Shown: positions 23,697 through 33,863 of the stretch, piece by piece
How the letters are laid out: each line of letters begins with the position of its first letter
How positions within the stretch are numbered: position 1 is the stretch's first letter
Source: Caenorhabditis remanei
Taxonomy: Eukaryota; Nematoda; Chromadorea; Rhabditida; Rhabditidae
Length of the DNA: 64,000 nucleotides
Direction: 5' to 3'
Assembly (NCBI RefSeq): GCF_010183535.1
Contig: NC_071332.1
Coordinates: forward strand, 6,820,001-6,884,000
The notes under the pieces: model-generated
Seen by the model: the letters and a program-made list of their open reading frames with translations, nothing else
Database searches by the model: none
What the model was told of the DNA's origin: nothing
Program-made: the position numbers and the translations under genes

Positions 23697-25484
23697 TTAA
23701 AGCAAAAGACCAGCTTTCTGGGAAATCTCGTGAATGTCGATACAGTTTGGACCACAAACTGAATCCTTCTTTTGAATGTACATGACGGAGACCGAGTTGG
23801 ACTCGAAGGGACGCTCGAACAGCACTGCATCAGCCAAGGTTCTTCCGTAGACAGCTCGGAACTCCTCGCGCTCCAGAAGTTTTGTGACTTGAACGACAGC
23901 GACTCGATTGCCGACCTCCATGAATCCTCCGTTTCCAACGGTTTCTCCACTTTTACAAGCCACGCAGCCACCAAAGACGATACTACGTGGAATGTCAGTC
24001 AGAAGACGTGCAATGACAATTGGAGCAACGCATGAATGAAGACCGAACCAGTTGAAGCACTTGACTTGATCGCACTTTTTGAGGAATGAGATGACGTAGT
24101 CGACAGTGAAAGCTTTCGAGGAGAAGCAGAACTCGGTCACTGACTTGAGCGGTTTGTAGAGTCGCTTGTTGATTTCCTCGAGAACGCTTTCCGAATGGAT
24201 CTAAAAGAAAAAAACGAGGTGAGGTTCAAATTAGCCTGATTTCTTACATAAACCCGTTTCCAACTTCCAGAATACAAGAGAGTTGCGATGTTCTCAGCAT
24301 GCTGACACTCGATTCCTTGTTTTGGGCAGAAGAAGAGCTGTTTCAAGCTTGGTGGCATCTTGAACTCTTTCGTGGAAGAGTGGTGGAATGACTCGATGTC
24401 CCAAAAAACGAAACAGTTATTTTTCGACTTTTATTTCAGTTATAAACTCACCATGAGATCAAGAGTCTCGAGTCGACTTCCTTTCAGCTTCGGCCAAAAT
24501 TGAGTGAAATCAGCGTTCATGTTCGGATTACTGATGACAAGTCTCTTCACATTACGACACGATTGGAACAGATCAAACACTCCGTTTCGCATTGGAAGTG
24601 ATCCATTGAAGCAGATGTCTTCACACTTTGGAAGTGAGAACTTGTTGAAGACAGTAAAGACATCAGAATCCTCCGGGAAGTTGTTGAATCGAAGAGTGAT
24701 TAACTCTCGAGCAAACAACTCGAGCAGGTCTTCAATTGCTCCCTCGGTCTTCTCGGTGATACACGTGAAAATCGAATGGCAGTGAGCTCTGTAATAGGCG
24801 ACATGTGTTTGGGTGGTGTGTGCGTGCTTTGATGGATGGGAAGATAGGCACTCTGTTAGGTCGGCGCGAAGAGGCCTATTACATTTTCGTCATCTCGTGC
24901 AAGGCCTTTCTCGCGAGAATTCTCGTGATGAAAACGAAACGAAGGTTATGGGAAAGAGAAAGAATGGAGAACAACCACAGAAATGGTATTCTTTTAAAGA
25001 GAGTAGTTCTTCATTTTACATTTCTCAACTCACTTTCCACGTCGATAGGCTCCTTTTCGATTGAGAATCATCTCGAATTGCACCTTTTCCTTGGAGCTCT
25101 TTTCAGCGTGATCGCAACATTCGTCTTTCGGGAAAGTGACATGGAGATGAGCCTATAAATATACTATTTCTTGAGAGTTTCCTGAGAAGAACCCCATTCA
25201 AGCCCTATTTTGCAAATGTGCTCGTCATCGCCGCCCTTCCCACAACGCCTACTAACATCTATCAATCTGTGTTTAGTGTTAGTGAGGTGTGTGAAAAGGG
25301 TGGAAACTCGAACTAAATGTGGTTAAAATTTTGAGAAAAACAATAGGCTTACCTCGTAATGTCCGATAACGAATGAGACGAGATCGCGAAGTTTTGCAGA
25401 CGACTTGGAGAGAAGGCAGAGTGATGGTGGATGGTCAGCAAGAGAATACGAGATTTTCTCCCACAAATCGTACGTCAACTCCAT
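23697..25484 (-). CDS. Nematode protein of unknown function; host gene of mir-253
   Basis: Five exons (25484-25353, 25152-25034, 24788-24452, 24391-24248, 24200-23697) encode about 411 residues. The N-terminus (LTYDLWEKISYSLADHPPSL followed by CLLSKSSAKLRDLVSF) is helical and somewhat F-box-like. The middle has leucine-rich spacing like an F-box/FTH substrate region (CRNVKRLVISNPNMNADFTQ). No enzyme motif is visible. The 200-base first intron contains the mir-253 hairpin on the same strand. Four of the five junctions are canonical. The acceptor before 24391 (CATCGAG) lacks the usual TTTTCAG and is the weak point. The C. elegans counterpart is probably F44E7.5 (from memory, because it hosts mir-253). 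Confidence 0.75.
25229..25303 (-). ncRNA. mir-253: mir-253 precursor hairpin (intronic)
   Basis: On the minus strand the 5' arm (25298-25277, containing TTTTCACACACCTCACTAAC) pairs with the 3' arm (25255-25234, containing TTAGTAGGCGTTGTGGGAAG) around a 21-base loop. Both arms match what I remember of C. elegans miR-253. It lies in intron 1 of the 23697-25484 gene on its sense strand, so it is probably co-transcribed with it. Targets cannot be read from this window. Confidence 0.9.
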
Positions 25485-26243
25485 TGCTCGGCGAGGTCAG
25501 GCAGTCACTAGAAAGTAAGGCAAATAGGTAAATAGGCCCGTCTCCCGCCCGCCTTATATACTCTCTCGTTACACGAGATGATGCAATAGGCCGATCGAGG
25601 CATGTGTTGGAAGGGCCTATGCGAGAGAGTGTACGAGTGTGAGAGAATATAGGCTGGTAAGCGACAGGCCTATGCGAAAAGAAACAAAAGAAACACACGA
25701 GTTAGATTGGGAGAAAAACGACAAAGTGTACGAATGGAAGGTTCAAAAATTGAGATAATAACACAAAGAATACATAGGATGGGGAGAAAGGGGCCTTGAA
25801 TAAAAACCATTGAAACCGAAAAATCACACTGTTCGAAATAATTGAATCGGAATTCGTCTCTACGTTAACCGAACAATTATAAGAATGAAGTTGGAAATGC
25901 CTGAAAAGTCGCCAGGCCTATAATCGCGGTGCCTACTTGCCTGCCGACCTTGATTTCGTGGCGAGACCCACTCTGAAAATGACACGCACCTTTAAAAGTT
26001 CGCTGAACTTTCCTTCATTTTTCTTCATTTTTTGAAGATCTAAATGTAAAAAGTTGATTTTTAATTAAAAGCAATTACTTGGACGTCTTAAAGTCAGAAC
26101 ATTGAATTAATAAATTGTATTTCTACTGAAAAATGTCGTTGTCTTTGTAGAACTTCGAAACTTTTCGGTGTATAAAAACAATAACTGTTTCTTTCAAAAG
26201 AATACGTTTGAAATATTGTTGATAAACCAATAGAAAATGTAAT
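25485..26243. other. Promoter region of the mir-253 host gene
   Basis: Contains CCCGCCCGCC followed by TTATATA (25543-25560), about 65 bases upstream of the start codon, and several copies of ATAGGC/GCCTAT. No gene seen. Confidence 0.55.
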
Positions 26244-27845
26244 TTATTTGTGTTTTGTATAATCCGCAGCTTGTGATGTCGTCAAAAATGGGAATGGAAT
26301 ATTAACAACGATAACAATACCGGAAACAATAAAAAACAAGAAAGACCATTCTTCAGGAGTATTATTTGGACACAGATAACCTACTCCAAGAGGTACAACG
26401 AATTGCCAGACACAAGCCATGAATGCAATTACTGCAGTTGCAAAATGAACGTGTTGCTGACATCGCTGAAATTCGAAATTCATGAAGTTTAATCGAGTTT
26501 CTGGCAAAGAAACGAACCAATTGCAAACATTTTATTGTACCCATAATAGTGATACCAGATAAAGTGACAGCAAAAGTGTATGATATTTGAGCAATAGTCC
26601 GAGAAGACGTCTGAATATAAATAATACTTCTGGATATTGCAACTTTAATTTACCATCGACATCACCACAAATCCAGCTGCCAATCCTACCATTGAGATCA
26701 GTGTACATGTGATAAATTTAGTCTAAAATTACAATTTTAAAACGCAGATAGTCATTGAATAAGGCACCTTTTCTGAAAACATGGTCAGTCTATCCGTGAG
26801 TTGACCCGAAGCAAATTTGACAATTGCACATGAAACAAAAGGTAATGCTGCAGCCCATCCAGTTCCCTTTACATCAAAATGCAATACTTCTCTCAAATAA
26901 GTGGGTCCATAAAGAATCAACACATAGAATGCAACATTTCTTCCGCACATAGCGAGCCACGTGGCAAGTACACATTTATCAGAACAGATTGCTCTATATG
27001 GTACACTCTCTTTTCCTTGTTTTGGTTTCTTCTCCGCACAAATCAAACTGAGTTCTTTCGGTGATACATGATGATGGTTCTTGGGAGCATCAGCATAGAA
27101 AATAAAAAATGCTACATAGACAAAAACAGTCAAGGTTCCAAAGATGTAATAAATGGGTCTCCATCCATACTCTGACTCGCAAAGAATTCCAGAAACAGGC
27201 ATGCAAATGATATTACTCAATTGGAAACCACATGAAAGAACTGCCAAAAAAGTTCCCATCTCATTTTTTGGAGCCCATATTCCGGGAATATAAGCGACAA
27301 CTGTGTAGAGTATAGAAGTTCCAATTCCTTGAAGAATACGAACAATAAAGACAGCATAAAAACCAATTGAAACAGCAAGGGGGAAGAGAAGAGAACTTGC
27401 AGCGGATATTAGACCGAATATAGTGAAAGTAATTCTGAAAAAGAAAGATTTTGTACTCTCTATGTCAGTGAATCTTCATACCGTAACCCAATATGATCCA
27501 ACATGGGAACAAGTGGAATCAATCCTATGACTGCTCCAATTGCAACACCAGAGAAAATGAATGATTTTTGACTTGGATTCTCCATCCAATGTAAATCCGT
27601 TCTGTTATTTTGATGAAAGTCTGTCACAACATCTTGCATGCAAATGACAGTGAAATTGAATGTAAGCGAGTTCATCTGTCCGACTGTCATACAGAGAAGT
27701 CTGAATAAAACCGAGGTCTCATTTAGAAAATTTCAGGAGAAACCTACGATAAAACCATGATCATGTATCGGGTTTTATGAAAGAATACAAAGCTAGATAT
27801 CTGTCGTACATCTGGAAATCCTGATTCAATTGTGACCACTGTCAT
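26244..27845 (-). CDS. SLC17-like major facilitator (anion/phosphate-type transporter)
   Basis: Six exons (27845-27748, 27700-27482, 27434-26768, 26722-26654, 26610-26518, 26465-26244) join in phase into 455 residues. The sequence is hydrophobic throughout, with about ten to twelve predicted membrane spans. SLC17-type signatures include TRYMIMVLSLLCM near the start, a Ser/Thr/Asn-rich first lumenal loop (NSLTFNFTVICMQDVV), RILQGIGTS, GILCESEYGWRPIYYIFG and YGPTYLREVLHFDVKGTG. The family moves organic anions or phosphate using sodium or proton gradients; the substrate here is unknown. The C-terminus is a short cytosolic tail (SQAADYTKHK). Confidence 0.88.
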
Positions 27846-28513
27846 GTTTGTTAAAACAAGGGAAATGTTCAAGTTTTTGCATGTATATGAGGGAAGTAAC
27901 GTTTCAGAATTTGCATAATCTCTTATAACATCATAGACCGAGAAATCAAACTTGTCCTTCTGCTGAAAATCTGAAAACTGGAATTTTGAGTCTGATAAGT
28001 CCTATATCATGTGAATTTAGAAGAAAGAGGTATCTTTAAAGATAAAATTTGTTCTGTATTTGACCTCAATGTTGTTGTCAGAATTCAGGAGGATGTTTTC
28101 TGATTTATAAACTCGAAGTATTGAACCAAGAATCCAAAAAATGAAATCTGGAATCCAGCATCTAGGGCACAGATATTCAAGACTCCAGAATATAGTGTGG
28201 AGAATCATTAATCCAGAATCTTAATCCCAGAACTCAGATTCCAGTATACAAAACCTGGTATTCAGAATCCATAATCTGGTCTCCGAAGTCCAGAATTTTT
28301 AATCTAAAACAATCCGTTCAAAAACTTTCAATTTTTGAAGTTTTAACTATGAACGCGGAACTTTTAATTCTAATAGTAAGTTCAGAATCTGGAAAACCAC
28401 GAATACATTTTGTGAATTCAAGTTTAAAGATGGCAAAAATCTTCCTTGAGCATCAGAGCATTTTAGCAGAACCACATATTTTAAAAGATCAAAACAAATA
28501 AAATCAACAAAAA
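27846..28513. other. Intergenic region with degenerate GATTCCAGAAT repeats
   Basis: From about 28080 to 28310 the sequence is a run of short, imperfect units such as GAATCC, CCAGAAT and ATTCAGA, spaced by about 15-20 bases. No gene. Confidence 0.6.
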
Positions 28514-31500
28514 TTAATCCTGAAAGAAGCATGGATCCGTAATCTTGACCTTGAAAACATCGAAAATCTTGGCAAGTTTCATTAATTTCAGACGATCCAG
28601 ATGAATTCTCTGAAACAATGCAATCTAAAATTTTTGATCTACTATTTTAAATCAGTTACCTGTAAACTGTTGACAATCGTCATAAGTTTGATAAGTCTAC
28701 CAGCATAATTTGACATTTTGTACTCTTTCATGTAGTATTGATGAAGATCATCGGCTATTTTCGCAATAAACTTCTCACCCGCATTCAGGATGTTACCTTG
28801 CATTGTTTTACCTGGAAATCGAAAATTATAAAAATCGAATAAGCGAGCAATCGGATACCTGCAATGTGCCATATAATCTGACATAACATAAAACTGATTT
28901 CAATTGAAGATGGATCCAGTTCCAGAAGTGGACGAGCCACGTGATCGTACAAACGAGAACATAATGGATGGAACATCTTTCTCAATTCGATTGAAGTGTA
29001 ATCAGTGATTTTGGAAAGATCCACGTCGACATGTTCCATTCGGATGGCCGTATTGTTGGAAGTTATTAGAATCTGGAATTGTTAGGTTGGATGTATTGAG
29101 TTTCGTATTCTTGCATTTATGAAAATTTGAATATTTGCGATAAACATTTTGGAGTGAAATTCCTGGATTCGGAATCCTGATCAGAAAATTGGATTTCCAC
29201 TTATTTATATTGTTTCGGGATCTAACTCTGAATTATGCACCCTAACTTTCGAGAGTTTTGATTTGAGAACTTTTGGAATTTAAAATTTAAACATCAAAAT
29301 CCTGATTCCCAGACAAAAACTCCAAAACAACTATTCTTGAATCATAATACCCTGAATCAATATCATTGCTAACTCTTATGAAGTACTCCTACAGTTCATC
29401 TCTATTTCTGCTCCATTGTTTTCTCTCTGCAGAAAATGATTCACCCTCTTCTTTTCTAAGAATCTCACTGTTTGTCCTTCTCTCCATCCAAATGATCTCA
29501 TCATCAACAAAAACATCAAACTCCAAACAAAAAAACTCACTTTCTCTTCCAATGCTCTCTTTCCAAAAATCTCCAATGACATAGTCAACTTCTCAAATCT
29601 CTGCGAAATCTGCCATACTAATTTGAAAATTGAGAACTTTTCTTCTGAACTAAGTTCTCGAAATTCCTCAGAATGCATCATAAATTCAGCGACCTTTGTC
29701 ATCTCATTTCCCCACATATCAACCAGTTGATCCAGCCGAACCGTATTTGCAATCTACAAAATGTATTTATTTATTTATGAGAACTACAGTCTAGTCTGTC
29801 CATTTGTACTCACCCGAAAGTCTTGCATCTTATGATGTTTCCGATGACGTCTCAAAGCCCAATCCATCTTTCCCAGTGTGTTCGTCGCTTGATAAACCGG
29901 ATCATCCACTGGTATTTTGAACTGTAAAATAGTTGGAACTTGACATTGAATAGAGACTACTACTTCTACAAACCTCCATAAATGTCTTGTGAATTTTGTT
30001 GAGAACTTTTGATAGATCGTAAAGTGGAGGATCATCCAGGCACGACTTTTTGGATTCTGGACTCCAATCCAAATAAGCGTCAATATCAGTTCCATCGTCA
30101 TCACTTTGTCTTTTACGGTCTGTTGATGAGATCATATCTCGGTTCCATTGGACATCTGGAAATCAGAAATTGAAAACAGAAATTGAGAAATAAAATCTAT
30201 AAGGACATCTGGACATACAGACATAAAAATGTAAATATTCTGAGTATCGTGGTATTTTGATTGCCCGTTTTTTGGAGAATCGAGAAAACCTATCTCTATC
30301 TGTTTATCCTGATGTCCAAACCTCTCTGAACTAGACTTCAGTACATCCCTACGAAATGTTCTAGATCAATGACCTTCTTCAAGTTATCAACAAAAAAAAA
30401 CTCACTATCCGCGGTCATTCCCAATTGAAGACACTTCTTATATCTGCACAATCTACACAAATATCGTTCAGTCTTGTCGATTCTGCATCCTTGATTCGCC
30501 TTCCTACATGTATACTTCTTCTCCATCACCACTGAACGTCTGAAATCATAAATGTATCTACATGTGATCTCTCTGAATCCTAGTGTTACCTGAAGAAGGC
30601 GGCACAAGCCCTGCATGACAAAACACCGAAGTGAACACCGTGTGCTGAATGTGCGCAAACCCGACATTCGTAATTTGAAGAGGAAGACGGCGGCTGAAAT
30701 CTCATCAGATGATATATTCTACATATTTTGTGACTTCTTTTGTGATGTGTGCCTATTTCTATGCGTTGTATGGGATGAGAGAGTGCAGAAGGAACGAGAC
30801 GCAGCGTGTAAAAGAGATTTAGTTGTGGTTGTGGAAACAGAGAATGTGTGTTTAGCGACGGAGTTTGTGATCATTTACGTGCCTTCGGCCTGCGATGGAA
30901 GGAGCGAGACTAGAGAGAAGTCGAAAAAAATAAGAAGAGGAACCTCTAACTGTGATCTTACATTTTATTATGTACCCGTGTTTTCTTTCGTTACAGAATA
31001 TAACGGTCACATAGAGTTTGTGCTTGAACTATGGTGCTTTCGATGTATTCAGAAATGGAATTATAATTTTCAGCAGGCTACTGTAGAAAATAAGACGGAT
31101 AAGTGATGGATTTAGAATGGACACAAAATGGAAACAAACTCCAAAATTACTGTGTCTAGATATTAGAAGTATACTGCGTTCCCGATTCGAGATTCACAGA
31201 TTTTCAGATTTCAGAAAAAATAATGATTCAATTAATGTAACGTCTTCTATCTAAACGCTTAAGCATTCTTAGAAGGCCGGTCAGTTACAGTACACATGGT
31301 GAGGAACAACTGAACTTTTTAGGTCGCGAAATAAACACTGAATTCAGTACTGAATCATTAATTTACAATTTAGTTTTACAAATGTTACATTTCTTTGTTG
31401 GAAAATCAGCTGTTCATGACTACAATAATGAAATCATATAATCAAATGATGAAACTTTGCGCCAAAATTTCAACATCTTCTTCTTCTTATTCCTCTTCTT

Positions 31501-31599
31501 ATTCCTCTTCTTAAAAACAAAAAATATAAATCTTACCAAATCTACCCCGATTCGTGAGGTGACTTCAAGAAAACTTGGAGGAGACATTCCGATTTCCAT
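28514..31599 (-). CDS. Nuclear hormone receptor (supplementary nematode NHR)
   Basis: Nine exons: 31599-31537, 30693-30590, 30539-30406, 30155-29974, 29921-29814, 29753-29541, 29072-28859, 28811-28660 and 28609-28514, all in phase, about 421 residues. The DNA-binding domain runs from about residue 31: CRVCAHSAHGVHFGVLSCRACAAFFR (split by an intron), then CRKANQGCRIDKTERYLCRLCRYKKC. The P-box region CRACAAFFR is typical of the expanded nematode HNF4-derived receptors. The rest is the ligand-binding domain, with the usual DWALRRH/KFSIFKLVW helices. The first exon (MEIGMSPPSFLEVTSRIGVDL) is separated by 843 bases but has a perfect GTAAGA donor and TTTCCAG acceptor in phase. A shorter start at 30705 would use the acceptor bases as codons and is less likely. 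Ligand and targets unknown; possibly the C. elegans nhr in F44E7 (memory only). Confidence 0.88.
29073..29540 (-). other. Large intron of the nuclear receptor gene
   Basis: 468 bases between the ligand-domain exons. It holds short GGATTCGGAATCC-like repeats around 29155-29185 and no coding signal; the open frames on the + strand are by-products. Confidence 0.6.
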
Positions 31600-32764
31600 T
31601 GTTGATTCGGAATCCTGGAAAAAGTTTTCAAGTTGAGAGTCTATACACTTCTGAGAAAGTAATTTTGAACAGTACAAGGTTTTTTGAGATTCTAGTTTCT
31701 GAAACTTTAAAAATAAAATTAGGAGAACTTGCTCAGCATAAAAAGTCTATCCTAGATGAATTGGAAAAGATCTAGCTACAAAACTGAACTAAGAAAATGA
31801 AAAAGAATAACCTCTCGCTCAATAGAAGCTGGAATTTCAATGAATACATTTTCTGAAACTTCCATGAAAGACGTCTGATGACCTTTTCCTTAACAGGAAC
31901 CGTTTTAGAAATAATCAAATGATGCCCCCTTTTCCTCGGAGGAGAGGGCGTGAACCACCCGATAAAAGTTTTGAGATGAAATGGGCGGAGCTGTCTATAT
32001 GTGTGTGCGAGTGTAGTTTTCGAGACCCCTGCTAGCCACAAATCACGATCCGACATGGAAATAATAACGGTTTCAATTCTTTGATTTGTAAACGCTATTC
32101 ACATGAAATCTGACAAGAAGTCACGGTTATGGTTTTATTTTTTGTTATCAGAATGTGTCTCTTTTGTAGCTAAAAGGTGAGAAAGAAGAACAAATTGAAA
32201 GCAACATGGGTCCTAAAACAAACATTGACTGGCCTACAGACCACTACGGTGCCTATGGAGACACCACGGAAGAGTGCTATGGAAACAATACGCATGAGGA
32301 AGAAGGATGTGCCTTGTATTCAGATCGACAACGCCTTCTATTCATCGCGGAAACATAAACTACTGTATTGGATAGGTGTTAGAAGACAGAAAACTGGGAA
32401 TATCATATGCAATGTTGATCTAGGTTTTAGACTTGTGTTCCTCCTTCTTTTTGACTGCTTCCTTATTCTTCTCTGTTTTATTTCGTTCCCATCTTTTTTT
32501 CTCAACACCTCCGTGAAATTGATGTTTGTACTAGCACTACAAACCACGAAAATCTAGTTGTGACTACAAGCCACACAGAGGTGTCTCTGGTCACAAATAT
32601 CCCGTAGTACGCCAAGGGCTCGTTGACACATTACCAGTGAGATGGCGCATTACTCGTTTCGGAAAAATAATTGCGGAACGTGTTCAACTTTTAATGCTTT
32701 TCAGTGTTTCTAATAGATTAATAAGCTGAAAAGATAGTATTAAAAAATTAAATTTTCAGGAAAC
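31600..32764. other. Divergent promoter region (nuclear receptor / RAB5IF-like)
   Basis: Space between two divergent genes. Open frames at 31772-32056 (-) and 32177-32557 (+) lack recognisable motifs. A TTTCCAG acceptor just upstream of 31614 precedes the first receptor exon. Confidence 0.55.
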
Positions 32765-33510
32765 ATGTCATCAAAGTCTTCTCCGCCGACAGATCCTTCA
32801 TGGACCACCTCGGTTTATAATTTTCATATTCAATAACAAAAATATAAATATATGCATTTTTCAGCTCGGAAAAGCGCTCTCACCTCGTTCAGAATGGCCA
32901 GACAAAGATGAGTTGCTGGATGTTGTCTACTGGGGAAAGCAGGTGAGAAATGAGGAAAATAAAAATAAAATGGGAGGTCTGGAAATTTTAGAACACTTTA
33001 ATGTAATTCAGTGCACTTGAATTACGTTTTCAAGTGTTTACCAGAGGAGTCGCTACGTGGAAAACGAGAAAACAAATAAAATATATTCAAAAATATATTT
33101 ATAAACTGGATTTGTAGAAAAGAAACATTATTTCCCATATCTTCTCTTAATCTGGCGTTTTGTTCGTAAAAACCAGAAACCCACAGTTTATTTTTTATCA
33201 GAAACAAGTCCCTAATAACTGAATTTTAATTTTTTCCGATCATTTCAAAGATAACATTCGAAATTTCCAGGTTCTCTCGCTTCTCGTCGGTCTTGTCTTC
33301 GGATTCACTCCAATGACGGGTCTTCTCGGAATCATCTCATACGTCGTCATATCATCAGTCGTCGCTCAACACTACGTCACAAAATTCCAAAAGGTTGACG
33401 AAGAAGATGTCGGAGGATTCTGGGAACTCTCGAAAGAAGGATTCGGTGCTGCATTCGCTACATACATGGTTACCTGGATTACTGTTTACACATATACAAT
33501 GCAAAACTAG
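32765..33510 (+). CDS. RAB5IF / C20orf24-like small membrane protein
   Basis: Three exons (32765-32812, 32865-32942, 33271-33510) give 121 residues. The N-terminus (WPDKDELLDVVYWGKQ) is followed by two close membrane spans (VLSLLVGLVFGFTPMTGLLG and ISYVVISSVVAQHYV). A soluble stretch (KVDEEDVGGFWELSKEGFG) and a third hydrophobic segment follow. This pattern fits RAB5IF/OPTI, which resembles EMC6 and acts in the GET/EMC- and Sec61-associated multipass translocon of the ER in mammals. The same role here is inferred. Divergent from the nuclear receptor gene and upstream of the glucosyltransferase on the same strand; the 353-base gap is longer than usual for a worm operon. Confidence 0.85.
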
Positions 33511-33863
33511 GAAAATTTAGAAGATTTAGCAATATTTATTGAATTCGCCCTCCCCTTTCTCATATTTTTCCTCAAAATTTGGGTCCAAAAAAGTCGAAAA
33601 TCTTAATTTGAAGATGTGTGCGTGTGCCGTTCTTTCCTTGTTATATGTGCTCTCTTTCTTTCTTTTTTTCTGTGATTTTGTTTCAATCGCCTATCGAAGT
33701 TTAATATTAAAATCAGATGCCTTCAAATATATATTTATATATCTAATTTATATGAACCTTTATTAAATTTCATTCGTCTTCAGATTGAAAAGGCCACAAC
33801 CAGGATGAAATGCTATCTCGTGTAGAAAATTGAGTTCACCAAATTGTCAAAAAACAACTTCAG
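33511..33863 (+). other. Intergenic region between RAB5IF-like and glucosyltransferase genes
   Basis: U-rich in the first half (runs of CTTT and TTTC at 33640-33670), then ends in ACTTCAG immediately before the next ATG. The U-rich stretch would fit an SL2 operon signal, but the spacing is long. Confidence 0.5.

Noticed and set aside
30615..31106. 163-codon open frame on + across the nuclear receptor's first exons
   Set aside because: It is antisense to the DNA-binding domain exon and to the long first intron; no recognisable protein sequence.
31772..32056. 94-codon frame on - (MSDRDLWLAG...)
   Set aside because: No splice connection to the neighbouring receptor gene in phase and no recognisable motif.
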